A model generated the notes under the pieces. That model made no database searches. It was not told the DNA's origin and saw nothing but the letters and a program-made list of their open reading frames with translations. A stretch of 64,000 bases of DNA from Orrella dioscoreae (GTDB lineage Bacteria; Pseudomonadota; Gammaproteobacteria; Burkholderiales; Burkholderiaceae_B), in assembly GCF_900089455.2 (NCBI RefSeq), contig NZ_LT907988.1, forward strand, positions 2,604,001 to 2,668,000, written 5' to 3'. Every line of letters begins with the position of its first letter. Position 1 is the stretch's first letter. Positions 46,295 to 53,759 of this stretch are shown here, one piece after another. The translations under genes were made by a program, and so were the position numbers.

Positions 46295-47207
46295 CCCCAC
46301 CGCCTCCGCAACCTCCACATCCGCTGCCGCCGCTGCTGCTGCCGCTGTCGGCACTGCCGCCGCCGCAGCCGGTCGAACTGGTGCTGCCTCCCGAGGACGC
46401 GCCTGCCCCACCCGCTCCCGCGGGGGCGCTGGTGTAGCCCAGATAGGCCAATGCAGGAAAGGCCGTGACGGTCAGGCCCGCCAGGCCAAAGACGGAAGCC
46501 ACCCAGACCACGTCGTCCTTGTTGCGGCGCATGCGCTTGGGCGAGCCGCGTCGCAGGCCGGCCATCAGCACCTGCTGCTCCTGCAGGGCCTGCGTGCCAC
46601 GCGGTGTCATGCGCCGACGCCAGGGCCGCAGGAAGACCCAGAACAGGATGGCGGCCCCCGACAGGAACAACACGTTGCTGCGCCCTTCGGCCAGCGCATG
46701 CGCGACCTTGACGATTGCCAGGCCCACCATTGCCACCACCAGTCCCCAGTACACCGCGCTGACGGTCGGATCAGGACCATTCAGCATGCCGCTACGGACA
46801 AGCCCCTCGCGATAATCCTTGCATACGTCCTCGGCCCAGGCCTGCTGCGCCAGGAACGTGAACATGCTGGTCGGCGTCTGGAAACGCGCCAGCACCTGAC
46901 GCTCTATCTCCCGCAAGCCGCTCGTGTCGGCAAAGGGAGCAGCCACCACCTTGCGTTGCGCATCCACCTTGAGCAGTTCGCGATCCAGCAGCATGAAAGC
47001 CGCGACACGCACGACCTCCTGCGCGCCGCCGCGCAGGTAAGCCAGCGCATAGGGATCGGACAGCAAGGTGCCTTCCAGGGCCGGATCCGCGCGTCTTGCC
47101 ATCCTTTCCTTCAGCCAGACGCGAAATCCGAGCACCACCAATACGGCCAGCATCAGGTAGGCGGCCAGAAAAGTGGGACCGGGCCAGAGTAGCGGATTGG
47201 CGGGCAA
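46287..47207 (-). CDS. TIGR04222-type membrane protein with Gly/Ser/Cys-rich C-terminal tail
   Basis: Membrane protein of 306 residues from a TTG at 47207 that follows GGAG by 7 bp. An N-terminal helix (FLAAYLMLAVLVVLGF) precedes a cytoplasmic domain with DPYALAYLRGGAQEVVRVA and LDRELLKVDAQRK. Two further helix pairs lie near residues 185-225 and 255-285. The last about 45 residues are almost only Gly, Ser, Ala and Thr with three Cys (TGCGGG, SGCGGCGGGGGD). This matches the TIGR04222 family, whose members usually neighbour DUF692. It overlaps the MNIO gene, so the two are translationally coupled. The Cys-bearing tail is a candidate substrate for the MNIO enzyme. Confidence 0.78.
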   Translation of the reverse strand: MPANPLLWPGPTFLAAYLMLAVLVVLGFRVWLKERMARRADPALEGTLLSDPYALAYLRGGAQEVVRVAAFMLLDRELLKVDAQRKVVAAPFADTSGLREIERQVLARFQTPTSMFTFLAQQAWAEDVCKDYREGLVRSGMLNGPDPTVSAVYWGLVVAMVGLAIVKVAHALAEGRSNVLFLSGAAILFWVFLRPWRRRMTPRGTQALQEQQVLMAGLRRGSPKRMRRNKDDVVWVASVFGLAGLTVTAFPALAYLGYTSAPAGAGGAGASSGGSTSSTGCGGGSADSGSSSGGSGCGGCGGGGGD

Positions 47208-47288
47208 GGGAAGGCTCCAGGATGGCAAACGCGTCGGGGAGGATGTTACTGAAGCCCCGGGGCCTGTTGCCGCCCAGGGTGTATCCGC

Positions 47289-47432
47289 ATGCAACGAGGG
47301 CACGCGCTGGCGGGCGGACTGGTCACGGCATGGCTGGGCCTGCCGGCCAGCACGTGCCTGATGGCGGCGGTGATCGGCGGACTGGTTGCCTGGCTGGCGC
47401 CGTGGTGGCTGCATCACGTGCAGGGCCCCTGA
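47289..47432 (+). CDS. Possible small hydrophobic membrane protein (47 aa)
   Basis: This short frame lies in the 304-bp gap (47208-47511) between the TIGR04222 gene and xthA. It encodes 47 residues: an Arg near the N-terminus, then two hydrophobic stretches (LAGGLVTAWLGLPAS and LMAAVIGGLVAWLAPWWL). The Shine-Dalgarno is weak (AGGGTG) and no family is recognised, so it may be fortuitous in GC-rich DNA. The hydrophobic pattern with paired Trp is the only support. Confidence 0.3.
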   Translation: MQRGHALAGGLVTAWLGLPASTCLMAAVIGGLVAWLAPWWLHHVQGP

Positions 47433-47511
47433 CTGGCCGCCGGTACAATCCGCCCACTTCTTTTTCGTGCGCGCGCCGACACGCGCGCGGCACACCGATC
47501 CGAGATCTGCC

Positions 47512-48291
47512 GTGAAACTAGCCACCTGGAACGTGAACTCCCTGAATGTGCGCCTGCCGCAGGTGCTGGACTGGCTGCGCGACAACCCCGTCGATGCGCT
47601 GGGCCTGCAGGAGCTCAAGCTCACCGACGACAAGTTCCCGCAGCAGGCCTTCACCGACATCGGCTATCACGCGGTCTGGACCGGCCAGAAAACCTATAAC
47701 GGCGTGGCCATCCTGTCGCGCGAGCCGGGCGAGGACGTCACGCGCGACATCGGCAACTACACCGATATCCAGCGCCGCGTCATCGCCACCACCCTGCCCT
47801 CGCCGGCCGGCCCCGTGCGCGTCGTCTGCGTCTATTGCCCTAACGGCCAGGCCCTGGACAGCGACAAGTACGTCTACAAGCTGGAATGGTTCCTGGCCCT
47901 GCGCGACTGGCTGAAAAGCGAGCTTGCGCGTTACCCGCGGCTGGCGGTGCTGGGCGACTACAACATCGCGCCCGCCGACGAGGACGTGCACGACCCGGCC
48001 AAGTGGGAAGGCGGCGTGCATGTCTCGCCGCCCGAGCGCGACGCGTTGAAGCAGTTGATCGGCCTGGGCCTGTCGGACGCCTTCCGCCTCTTCGAGCAGC
48101 CGCCCAAGTCCTTCAGCTGGTGGGATTACCGGATGATGGGTTTCCGCCGCAACGCGGGCCTGCGCATCGACCACATCCTGCTGTCGGACCCGCTGCGCGA
48201 GGTGTGCACGGCCTGCGACATCGACAAGGGCCCGCGCGGCAACACGCAGCCGTCGGATCACACCCCTGTCATCGCAACGCTGACGTTCTAA
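47512..48291 (+). CDS. xthA: Exodeoxyribonuclease III
   Basis: AP endonuclease and 3'-5' exonuclease of base excision repair, 259 residues from the GTG at 47512 (VKLATWNVNSLNVRLPQVLD). Catalytic signatures are WNVNSL, the metal Glu in LGLQELKLTDD, VLGDYNIAPADEDVHDP (Asp and Asn), SWWDYRMMGFRRNAGLRIDH, and the terminal PSDHTPVIATL with the Asp-His pair. The upstream in-frame ATG-like codons would add non-family sequence. Its stop overlaps the stop of the convergent DUF418 gene. Confidence 0.96.
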   Translation: MKLATWNVNSLNVRLPQVLDWLRDNPVDALGLQELKLTDDKFPQQAFTDIGYHAVWTGQKTYNGVAILSREPGEDVTRDIGNYTDIQRRVIATTLPSPAGPVRVVCVYCPNGQALDSDKYVYKLEWFLALRDWLKSELARYPRLAVLGDYNIAPADEDVHDPAKWEGGVHVSPPERDALKQLIGLGLSDAFRLFEQPPKSFSWWDYRMMGFRRNAGLRIDHILLSDPLREVCTACDIDKGPRGNTQPSDHTPVIATLTF

Positions 48292-49478
48292 TCCCCCTGC
48301 GCCTTGGCGGGCAGGCGCCAGGGCGGCAACTGGCCGTGGGTCCAGGCGCGCAACAGCCACTCCACGGGGCCGTGGCGGTAGCGTTGCAGCCACCACCGGC
48401 TGGCCAGCATCTGCGCGCCATAGATCAGCAGCCCCAGGCCTCCCGCCAGCGCCAGGGGCACGCGGTCGATCAGCGCCAGCCCGTAGGCGTGGAAGATGAA
48501 CGCGCAGGCGAGCGATTGCGCCAGGTAGTTCGTCAGCGACATGCGGCCGGCCGCCGTCATCAACGCCGACAAGCGCAACGCCCAGGCATGGCCCCGCGCG
48601 CGATCCAGCGCGATCAGCACCAGCCCCGACCAGCCCAGCGTCAGGCATGGCGCGGTCACCATTGCCACCGCCAGGCCCACGCTGACCCAGGGGGACGCGG
48701 ACAGGAAGTGCGCCGTATAGGCGTAGAACACGGCGCCGGGCAGTCCCACCGCCAGGCCCAGCCGGCAGGCACGCGGCAGCCAGGCCCGCCAGGCGTCCTC
48801 GCTGGCCAGCAGCCCGCGCGCCGCGGCCACCGTTCCCAACAGGAACATCGCGAACGCCCCAGGCCCCTGCACCAGCAGGATGACCCACGCCATCTCTCCC
48901 AGGGTTTCCACGTTCTGTGTGATGACCGACATCGGCGTGCCGCGGTAGGCCGCCAGCGCCGCCTCCGCCTCGTCGAACACCGCCGTGTCCTTGCCGATGT
49001 CCGGGAACTGCCACGCCAGCGCCGCGATGCCGAGCCACAGCGCGGCGCTGGCCAGCGTCAGCACCACCGCCCCCCCCACCCGGCGGCGCGTTGGCCAAGC
49101 ATGCGCGGCCAATAACAACGCGCCCAGCACGGCATAGGTGGTCAGGATGTCTCCGGGATACAGCAGCACGCCGTGCGCCACGCCCAGCACGAACAAGCCA
49201 ATGAGGCGGCGCGGCATCGCGCCCGGCCCCGCCAGTCCGCGCGCCTGCCGGCTGGCAAGCTGCAAGGCCACGCCATAGCCGAACAGGAAGGAGAACAGCA
49301 GGTAGAACTTGAACTCGAAGACCAGCGACACCAGCACGCCCCAGGGCGGGACGTCGTCGCTGCCCGACAGGCCGTAATACGCCGACGCGAACAGCATGAT
49401 GTTGACCTGCAGGATGCCGAAGAGGGCAAAGCCGCGCAGGACATCGAGTGTGGGAAGACGGGAGTCAGCAGAAGTCAT
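48288..49478 (-). CDS. DUF418 family multi-spanning membrane protein
   Basis: Inner-membrane protein of 396 residues with about ten helices. The N-terminus RLPTLDVLRGFALFGILQVN is the classic DUF418/YeiB opening; a second marker is FEFKFYLLFSFLFGYGVALQ. The C-terminal DUF418 domain starts near residue 240, with GRMSLTNYLAQSLACAFIF, and ends in RWWLQRYRHGPVEWLLRAWT. The family is related to acyltransferase-3 membrane proteins, but its role is unknown. It ends convergently with xthA. Confidence 0.92.
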   Translation of the reverse strand: MTSADSRLPTLDVLRGFALFGILQVNIMLFASAYYGLSGSDDVPPWGVLVSLVFEFKFYLLFSFLFGYGVALQLASRQARGLAGPGAMPRRLIGLFVLGVAHGVLLYPGDILTTYAVLGALLLAAHAWPTRRRVGGAVVLTLASAALWLGIAALAWQFPDIGKDTAVFDEAEAALAAYRGTPMSVITQNVETLGEMAWVILLVQGPGAFAMFLLGTVAAARGLLASEDAWRAWLPRACRLGLAVGLPGAVFYAYTAHFLSASPWVSVGLAVAMVTAPCLTLGWSGLVLIALDRARGHAWALRLSALMTAAGRMSLTNYLAQSLACAFIFHAYGLALIDRVPLALAGGLGLLIYGAQMLASRWWLQRYRHGPVEWLLRAWTHGQLPPWRLPAKAQGD

Positions 49479-49596
49479 GTGTCGCCGTGTCGCAGGAAGT
49501 CAGCCACCAGGCGTCTGTGAGGTGACGCCTTTGCGCAGCCGCAAGGCTACCGCAGCCGGCCATGCGCCGTTTGCGAAGTCGGCGGGGAATGACCGC

Positions 49597-49624
49597 TTTC
49601 CAGGGACAGGAAATCTGCTAGAAT
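49597..49624 (+). promoter_or_regulatory. Possible promoter of the tRNA gene
   Basis: TAGAAT at 49619-49624 is a good -10 element, 11 bp before the tRNA. TTTCCA at 49597-49602 with a 16-bp spacer is a weak -35. Confidence 0.4.
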
Positions 49625-49635
49625 CTCGCTTCTTT

Positions 49636-49711
<76 letters not shown>

Positions 49712-49729
49712 AAATTCCAGAAAACGAAA

Positions 49730-49763
49730 GGCGCCGCATGCCAATGCGGCGCCTTTGTTTTTT
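49730..49763 (+). terminator. Rho-independent terminator after tRNA-Ala
   Basis: A perfect 10-bp stem (GGCGCCGCAT and ATGCGGCGCC) with a GCCA loop is followed by TTTGTTTTTT. It starts 18 bp after the tRNA 3' end. The remaining 260 bp of the 312-bp gap before egtB (49712-50023) show nothing definite except an AAGGAG ribosome site just before the egtB ATG. Confidence 0.93.
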
Positions 49764-50023
49764 CCATCCCCGCTGCCAGTGCCCGCAATTATTTCCATCG
49801 CTGACAGCCAGGAATGGCCGGCGCCGGGCCGCGTCCCTGCATGGCAAGCCTCCCCTTCCCGCTGAGCCCCTGTCACATCACGCCCAGATTTGTGACATTC
49901 CCCGCGGCCTTATTCCCCTAGGCTTGAAGCTTATGCCCTGGTACCAGGCGTCTCGCCGCCCGACGGCGGCCTGCGCGGTCAAGCGGCAGCCGCGCGCCCG
50001 CGCGGGCCGAGCAAGGAGCTCAC

Positions 50024-51283
50024 ATGCACGCCACCCGCCCCACCCTGCAGATCACGCCCGCCTGGCAAGGCCAGCAGCATTACCTGGCCGTGCGCACCTA
50101 CAGCCTTGCACTGGCCGCGCCGCTCTCGGCCGAAGACCAATGCGTGCAGTCCATGCCGGATGCCAGCCCCACCAAGTGGCACCTGGCGCACACCACCTGG
50201 TTCTTCGAGACGATGATCCTGCGGCCCCATGCCAGCGGCTATCGGGTCTTCGATCCCAGCTTCCACTATCTGTTCAACTCCTATTACGAAGCGCTGGGGC
50301 CGCGCCATCCCCGGCCGCAGCGCGGCCTGCTGACGCGCCCGGCGCTGGACGAGGTGCTGGCCTACCGGCGCCACGTCGACGACGCCATGCAGCAGTTGCT
50401 GGAATCGGCCGATGCGGCACTGTGGAGCAGCATCGCGCCCCTGCTGTCGCTGGGGCTGCAACACGAGCAGCAGCACCAGGAACTGATCCTGACCGACATC
50501 CTGCACGCGCTCTGGTGCAATCCGCTGCTGCCTGCCTATCAACCGGAGCCCGAGCCGCTCGTGTGCCTGGTGGCGCAGCCCAAGCCGCTGCGCTGGCTGG
50601 CCTTCGAAGGCGGACTGGCCGACATCGGCGGCCAGTTGCCCGATGACGGCTTCGTCTTCGACAACGAGACGCCCCGCCATACGGCGCTGCTGCACCCATA
50701 CGCGCTGGCCGACAGGCTGGTGAGCTGTGGCGATTTCGAGAGTTTCATTGCCGATGGCGGCTACCACCGCGCCGAGCTGTGGCTGTCGGAAGGCTGGGCA
50801 CGCGTGCAGCAGGAAAACTGGCAGGCGCCCGCTTATTGGCTGTCTTCCGGCGATCCGCGCCTGGCGGCGCGCACGCGTCACACGGGCTGGCATGTGTTCG
50901 GCCTGCAGGGCGTGAAGCCCTTGCGGCCCGAAGAGCCGGTCTCGCAACTGAGTTTCTATGAAGCCTGCGCCTATGCCGAATGGGCCGGCGCGCGCCTGCC
51001 GACCGAGTTCGAATGGGAGGCCGCTTGCGGCACCGCGGGGCTCACGGGCATGTGCGACCAGGTGTGGCAGTGGACCCGTTCCTCCTATGACCCCTATCCG
51101 GGCTTCAAGCCGCAGCCGGGCGTGGCATCGGAATACAACGGCAAGTTCATGGTGGGCCAGCTGGTGCTGCGCGGCGGCAGCGTCGCCACCCCGCCAGGAC
51201 ACACGCGGCCCAGCTATCGCAACTTCTTCCCGCCGGCGACGCGCTGGCAATTCTCGGGCCTGCGCCTGGCCAAGGATCTCTGA
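50024..51283 (+). CDS. egtB: Ergothioneine biosynthesis sulfoxide synthase EgtB-like
   Basis: Non-haem iron enzyme of 419 residues that joins trimethylhistidine (hercynine) to a cysteine-type thiol with O2. The DinB-like N-terminal domain supplies the iron His residues: WHLAHTTWFFE and LQHEQQHQELILTDI (HxxxH). The C-terminal formylglycine-generating-enzyme fold starts near residue 185 (LAFEGGLADIGGQL), includes LPTEFEWEAACG, and ends RNFFPPATRWQFSGLRLAKD. The start follows AAGGAG. It is directly upstream of egtD, one base apart, so they form an operon. No egtA, egtC or egtE is near, so the thiol donor and C-S lyase must come from elsewhere. Confidence 0.93.
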   Translation: MHATRPTLQITPAWQGQQHYLAVRTYSLALAAPLSAEDQCVQSMPDASPTKWHLAHTTWFFETMILRPHASGYRVFDPSFHYLFNSYYEALGPRHPRPQRGLLTRPALDEVLAYRRHVDDAMQQLLESADAALWSSIAPLLSLGLQHEQQHQELILTDILHALWCNPLLPAYQPEPEPLVCLVAQPKPLRWLAFEGGLADIGGQLPDDGFVFDNETPRHTALLHPYALADRLVSCGDFESFIADGGYHRAELWLSEGWARVQQENWQAPAYWLSSGDPRLAARTRHTGWHVFGLQGVKPLRPEEPVSQLSFYEACAYAEWAGARLPTEFEWEAACGTAGLTGMCDQVWQWTRSSYDPYPGFKPQPGVASEYNGKFMVGQLVLRGGSVATPPGHTRPSYRNFFPPATRWQFSGLRLAKDL

Positions 51284-51284
51284 C

Positions 51285-52268
51285 ATGAACCCGCCTGCCC
51301 TTGCCCACGCCACGCCGCCGCGGATCAGCGATTTCGAGCACGACCTGCTGGAAGGCCTGTCGCAACCCGTGCGCGCCATCTCGCCGAAGTATTTCTATGA
51401 TGCGCGCGGCTCGGCGCTGTTCGACGAGATCTGCGAATTGCCGGAGTACTACCCCACCCGCACCGAGCTGGGCATCCTGGCCGCGCACGCCCCGGAGATG
51501 GCCGCGCGCATCGGCGCCGATGCCGACCTGGTCGAATTCGGTGCGGGTTCCTTGAACAAGGTGGGCCAGTTGCTGGCCGCGCTGCAGGCGCGCAACGCGA
51601 TGCCGCGCTACGTGCCCATCGACATCTCGGGCGAGCACCTGGGCGCGGCCGTGCAAAGCCTGCGCGCCCGCCTGCCGGGTCTGGACGTGACACCCGTGGT
51701 GGCCGACTATACCCGGGCCTTCACCCTGCCCGCGCAGCACGCCGGCCGCCGGCGTATCGGTTTCTTCCCCGGCTCCACGCTGGGCAACTTCGCGCCTGGT
51801 GAGGCGCTGGCCTTCCTGCGCCAGGCGGCAAGGCTGCTGCGCGGCGGCAGCCTGCTCATCGGCGTCGACCTGGTGAAGGATCCGGCGCTGCTGCATGCCG
51901 CCTACAACGACGCGCAAGGCGTCACCGCCGCCTTCAACCTGAACCTGCTGCGGCGCGCCAACAGCGAGCTGGGCACGGATTTCGACCTCGATGGCTATGC
52001 GCATCATGCGCTGTACCACCCCGGCTTGCGCCGCATCGAAATGCATCTGGTCAGCCGCCGCGCCCAGACGGTGACGGTGGCGGGACAGCGCTTCGATTTC
52101 GACGAGGGCGAGTCGCTGCACACGGAAAGCTCGCACAAGTTCACGGTGCACGGCCTGCGCGCGCTGGCAAGCCAGGCGGGCTTCCGGCCCGGCCCCGTGT
52201 GGACGGACCCGGACCGGCGCTTCAGCGTCCACTGGCTGGACGCGCCGGCGGCCATGCTGCATCACTGA
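51285..52268 (+). CDS. egtD: L-histidine N-alpha-trimethyltransferase
   Basis: SAM-dependent methyltransferase of 327 residues that converts His to hercynine, the first step of ergothioneine synthesis. Signatures include ISPKYFYDARGSALFDEICE, the SAM motif LVEFGAGSLNKVGQLLAAL, PIDISGEHLGAAV, GFFPGSTLGNFAPGEALAFL, and the C-terminal ESLHTESSHKFTV. The frame is open further upstream, but those codons lie inside egtB in another frame. The ATG at 51285 follows the egtB stop by one base. It probably shares translation with egtB. Confidence 0.95.
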   Translation: MNPPALAHATPPRISDFEHDLLEGLSQPVRAISPKYFYDARGSALFDEICELPEYYPTRTELGILAAHAPEMAARIGADADLVEFGAGSLNKVGQLLAALQARNAMPRYVPIDISGEHLGAAVQSLRARLPGLDVTPVVADYTRAFTLPAQHAGRRRIGFFPGSTLGNFAPGEALAFLRQAARLLRGGSLLIGVDLVKDPALLHAAYNDAQGVTAAFNLNLLRRANSELGTDFDLDGYAHHALYHPGLRRIEMHLVSRRAQTVTVAGQRFDFDEGESLHTESSHKFTVHGLRALASQAGFRPGPVWTDPDRRFSVHWLDAPAAMLHH

Positions 52269-52395
52269 GGCACGCCTGGCGTGACGTGGACGCCACGGCT
52301 CGGCCGAAGCCGAAGCATGCGCGTTGACGCGCGTGGGACGATGGGGGCATAGTCGCCGGAGCGCCTTGCCCTGGCGCGTCTGACAAGAAGACCCC

Positions 52396-53304
52396 ATGCA
52401 GCCGGCCGCCGCCACCCCCGTCCCCAGCCTTGCCCGCGAATTCGCGCTCCTGTTTGTGCTGGCCACGCTGTGGGGCGCGTCGTACAGCTTCATCAAGATC
52501 GGGGTGGCCACCATCCCGCCCGTCACGCTGATTGCCGCGCGCACGCTCATCGCCGGTGCGATCCTGCTCGCGGTCATGCGCTGGCAGGGCCTGCGCCTGC
52601 CCACGGACGCCACCACCTGGAGGCGCTTCCTGTTCCAGGCCTGCCTGAACAGCGTCGTCCCCTTCACGCTGATCGCCTGGGCCGAGCTCACGGTGGACGC
52701 CGGCCTGGCAACCATCCTCAATTCGACCTCGCCCATCTTCGCCTTCCTCTTGACGGCACTGATCACCCGGCACGAAGTCGTGAACGGGCGCAGGGTCTTC
52801 GGCGTGGTCGCGGGTCTGCTGGGTACCAGCCTCATTGTTGGCGTCCAGGCGCTGGACGGATTGGGCAGGGAGCTGCTGGCGCAGATCGCCGTTGTCGCCG
52901 CCACGGTCTGCTACGCCGGCGCCGCCATCTTCGGCAGGTCGTTCAAAGGGCTGCATCCGATCCTGCCGGCGGCGGGTTCCATGCTGTGCGGCGCGGCCAT
53001 CCTGATTCCCGCGAGCCTGATCGTGGACCATCCCTGGACGCTGGCGCCGTCGGGCGCCTCCCTCCTTGCGTTGCTCGGCCTGTCGGTCTTCTCGACCGCG
53101 CTGGCCTTCGTGATCTATTTCCGCCTGGTGCACACGCTGGGCGCCATCGGCACCACGTCGGTCGCCTACCTGCGCGTGCCCATCGGCGTGGGCATCGGCG
53201 TGCTGTTCCTTGGCGAGCAACTGGGCGCCACCGCCTGGATAGGGCTCGTCTGCGTCGTGGCCGGCGTCATCGCCATGACCTGGCCGGCCCGCGCCAAGTC
53301 CTGA
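52396..53304 (+). CDS. EamA/DMT-superfamily transporter
   Basis: Inner-membrane exporter of 302 residues with ten predicted helices in two EamA repeats. The first repeat starts with FALLFVLATLWGASYSFIK, followed by ARTLIAGAILLAVMRWQG. The second covers about residues 155-295 (AQIAVVAATVCYAGAAIFG, TSVAYLRVPIGVGIGVLFLG). Members export amino acids, metabolites or drugs; the substrate here is unknown. It is 127 bp after egtD and may be independent. Confidence 0.92.
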   Translation: MQPAAATPVPSLAREFALLFVLATLWGASYSFIKIGVATIPPVTLIAARTLIAGAILLAVMRWQGLRLPTDATTWRRFLFQACLNSVVPFTLIAWAELTVDAGLATILNSTSPIFAFLLTALITRHEVVNGRRVFGVVAGLLGTSLIVGVQALDGLGRELLAQIAVVAATVCYAGAAIFGRSFKGLHPILPAAGSMLCGAAILIPASLIVDHPWTLAPSGASLLALLGLSVFSTALAFVIYFRLVHTLGAIGTTSVAYLRVPIGVGIGVLFLGEQLGATAWIGLVCVVAGVIAMTWPARAKS

Positions 53305-53546
53305 GCCTGCCTCCTTTTTCCATTTTTTCGCCCGGCCACGCCCGCGCGGCGTGACCGCGCGCGCCTGTGCCCGAGAGCAAAATCGGGACCTCAGTCATCG
53401 GGCTGAAACGTCAAATTCCAGAAAAATATTAAACATTTCAAAGGCCTAGCAGACCCTATGCCGGATGCCAGGGTGCATATGGGTACTGTTCTCTAGAACC
53501 CTTCGTCACGCCACAAGCTTGCGTCATTCGTTAGAGTGTTTGCACC

Positions 53547-53565
53547 TGAGAATAAGAACAATACG
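53547..53565 (+). promoter_or_regulatory. Fur-box-like site upstream of alcA
   Basis: TGAGAATAAGAACAATACG keeps the hexamer rhythm of Fur boxes (GAGAAT, AAGAAC, AATACG). It lies 195 bp before alcA. Iron-Fur repression of this operon is established in Bordetella, so the site is expected here. The match is only moderate. Confidence 0.5.
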
Positions 53566-53588
53566 CAACAAGTGAAGGAGTTCGTCCC

Positions 53589-53675
53589 ATGCGCCCTGAC
53601 GCAAGATCGATCCACGCACTGCCCAGCACGTTCATCCGTCTGCGGGTCCGCACCCGCCCGGCACCGCCGGATTGA
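53589..53675 (+). CDS. Possible 28-residue leader peptide upstream of alcA
   Basis: An ATG follows GTGAAGGAG by 8 bp and opens 29 codons including the stop (MRPDARSIHALPSTFIRLRV, then eight more residues). The product is rich in Arg and Pro. It ends 84 bp before alcA. The good ribosome-binding site is better than that of many real genes here, so translation is plausible, but no family is recognised. It could be an attenuator-type leader or fortuitous. Confidence 0.35.
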   Translation: MRPDARSIHALPSTFIRLRVRTRPAPPD

Positions 53676-53759
53676 GCAGGCCCGATGGCTGTTTCCCAGA
53701 CAGACCGGCAGGCGCATTTTCCCGCGCTGCCGCCATCGATCCCGCCACGAGGCTAGACC

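Larger units (their letters stand above)
53305..53759. promoter_or_regulatory. 455-bp leader and promoter region of the alcaligin operon
   Basis: This stretch has no large gene. It is AT-richer at 53395-53445. It contains the inverted repeat GTTCT-CT-AGAAC (53488-53499), a Fur-box-like site (53547-53565), and a 29-codon frame with a good ribosome site (53589-53675). AlcR is known to activate the alcA promoter in Bordetella; its site cannot be located by eye, but the inverted repeat is a candidate. Confidence 0.55.

Noticed and set aside
46295-46411. Ala-rich N-terminal extension of the DUF692 protein
   Set aside because: It is an out-of-frame reading of the Gly-rich tail of the TIGR04222 gene. 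The GTG at 46294 restores normal length and couples the genes.
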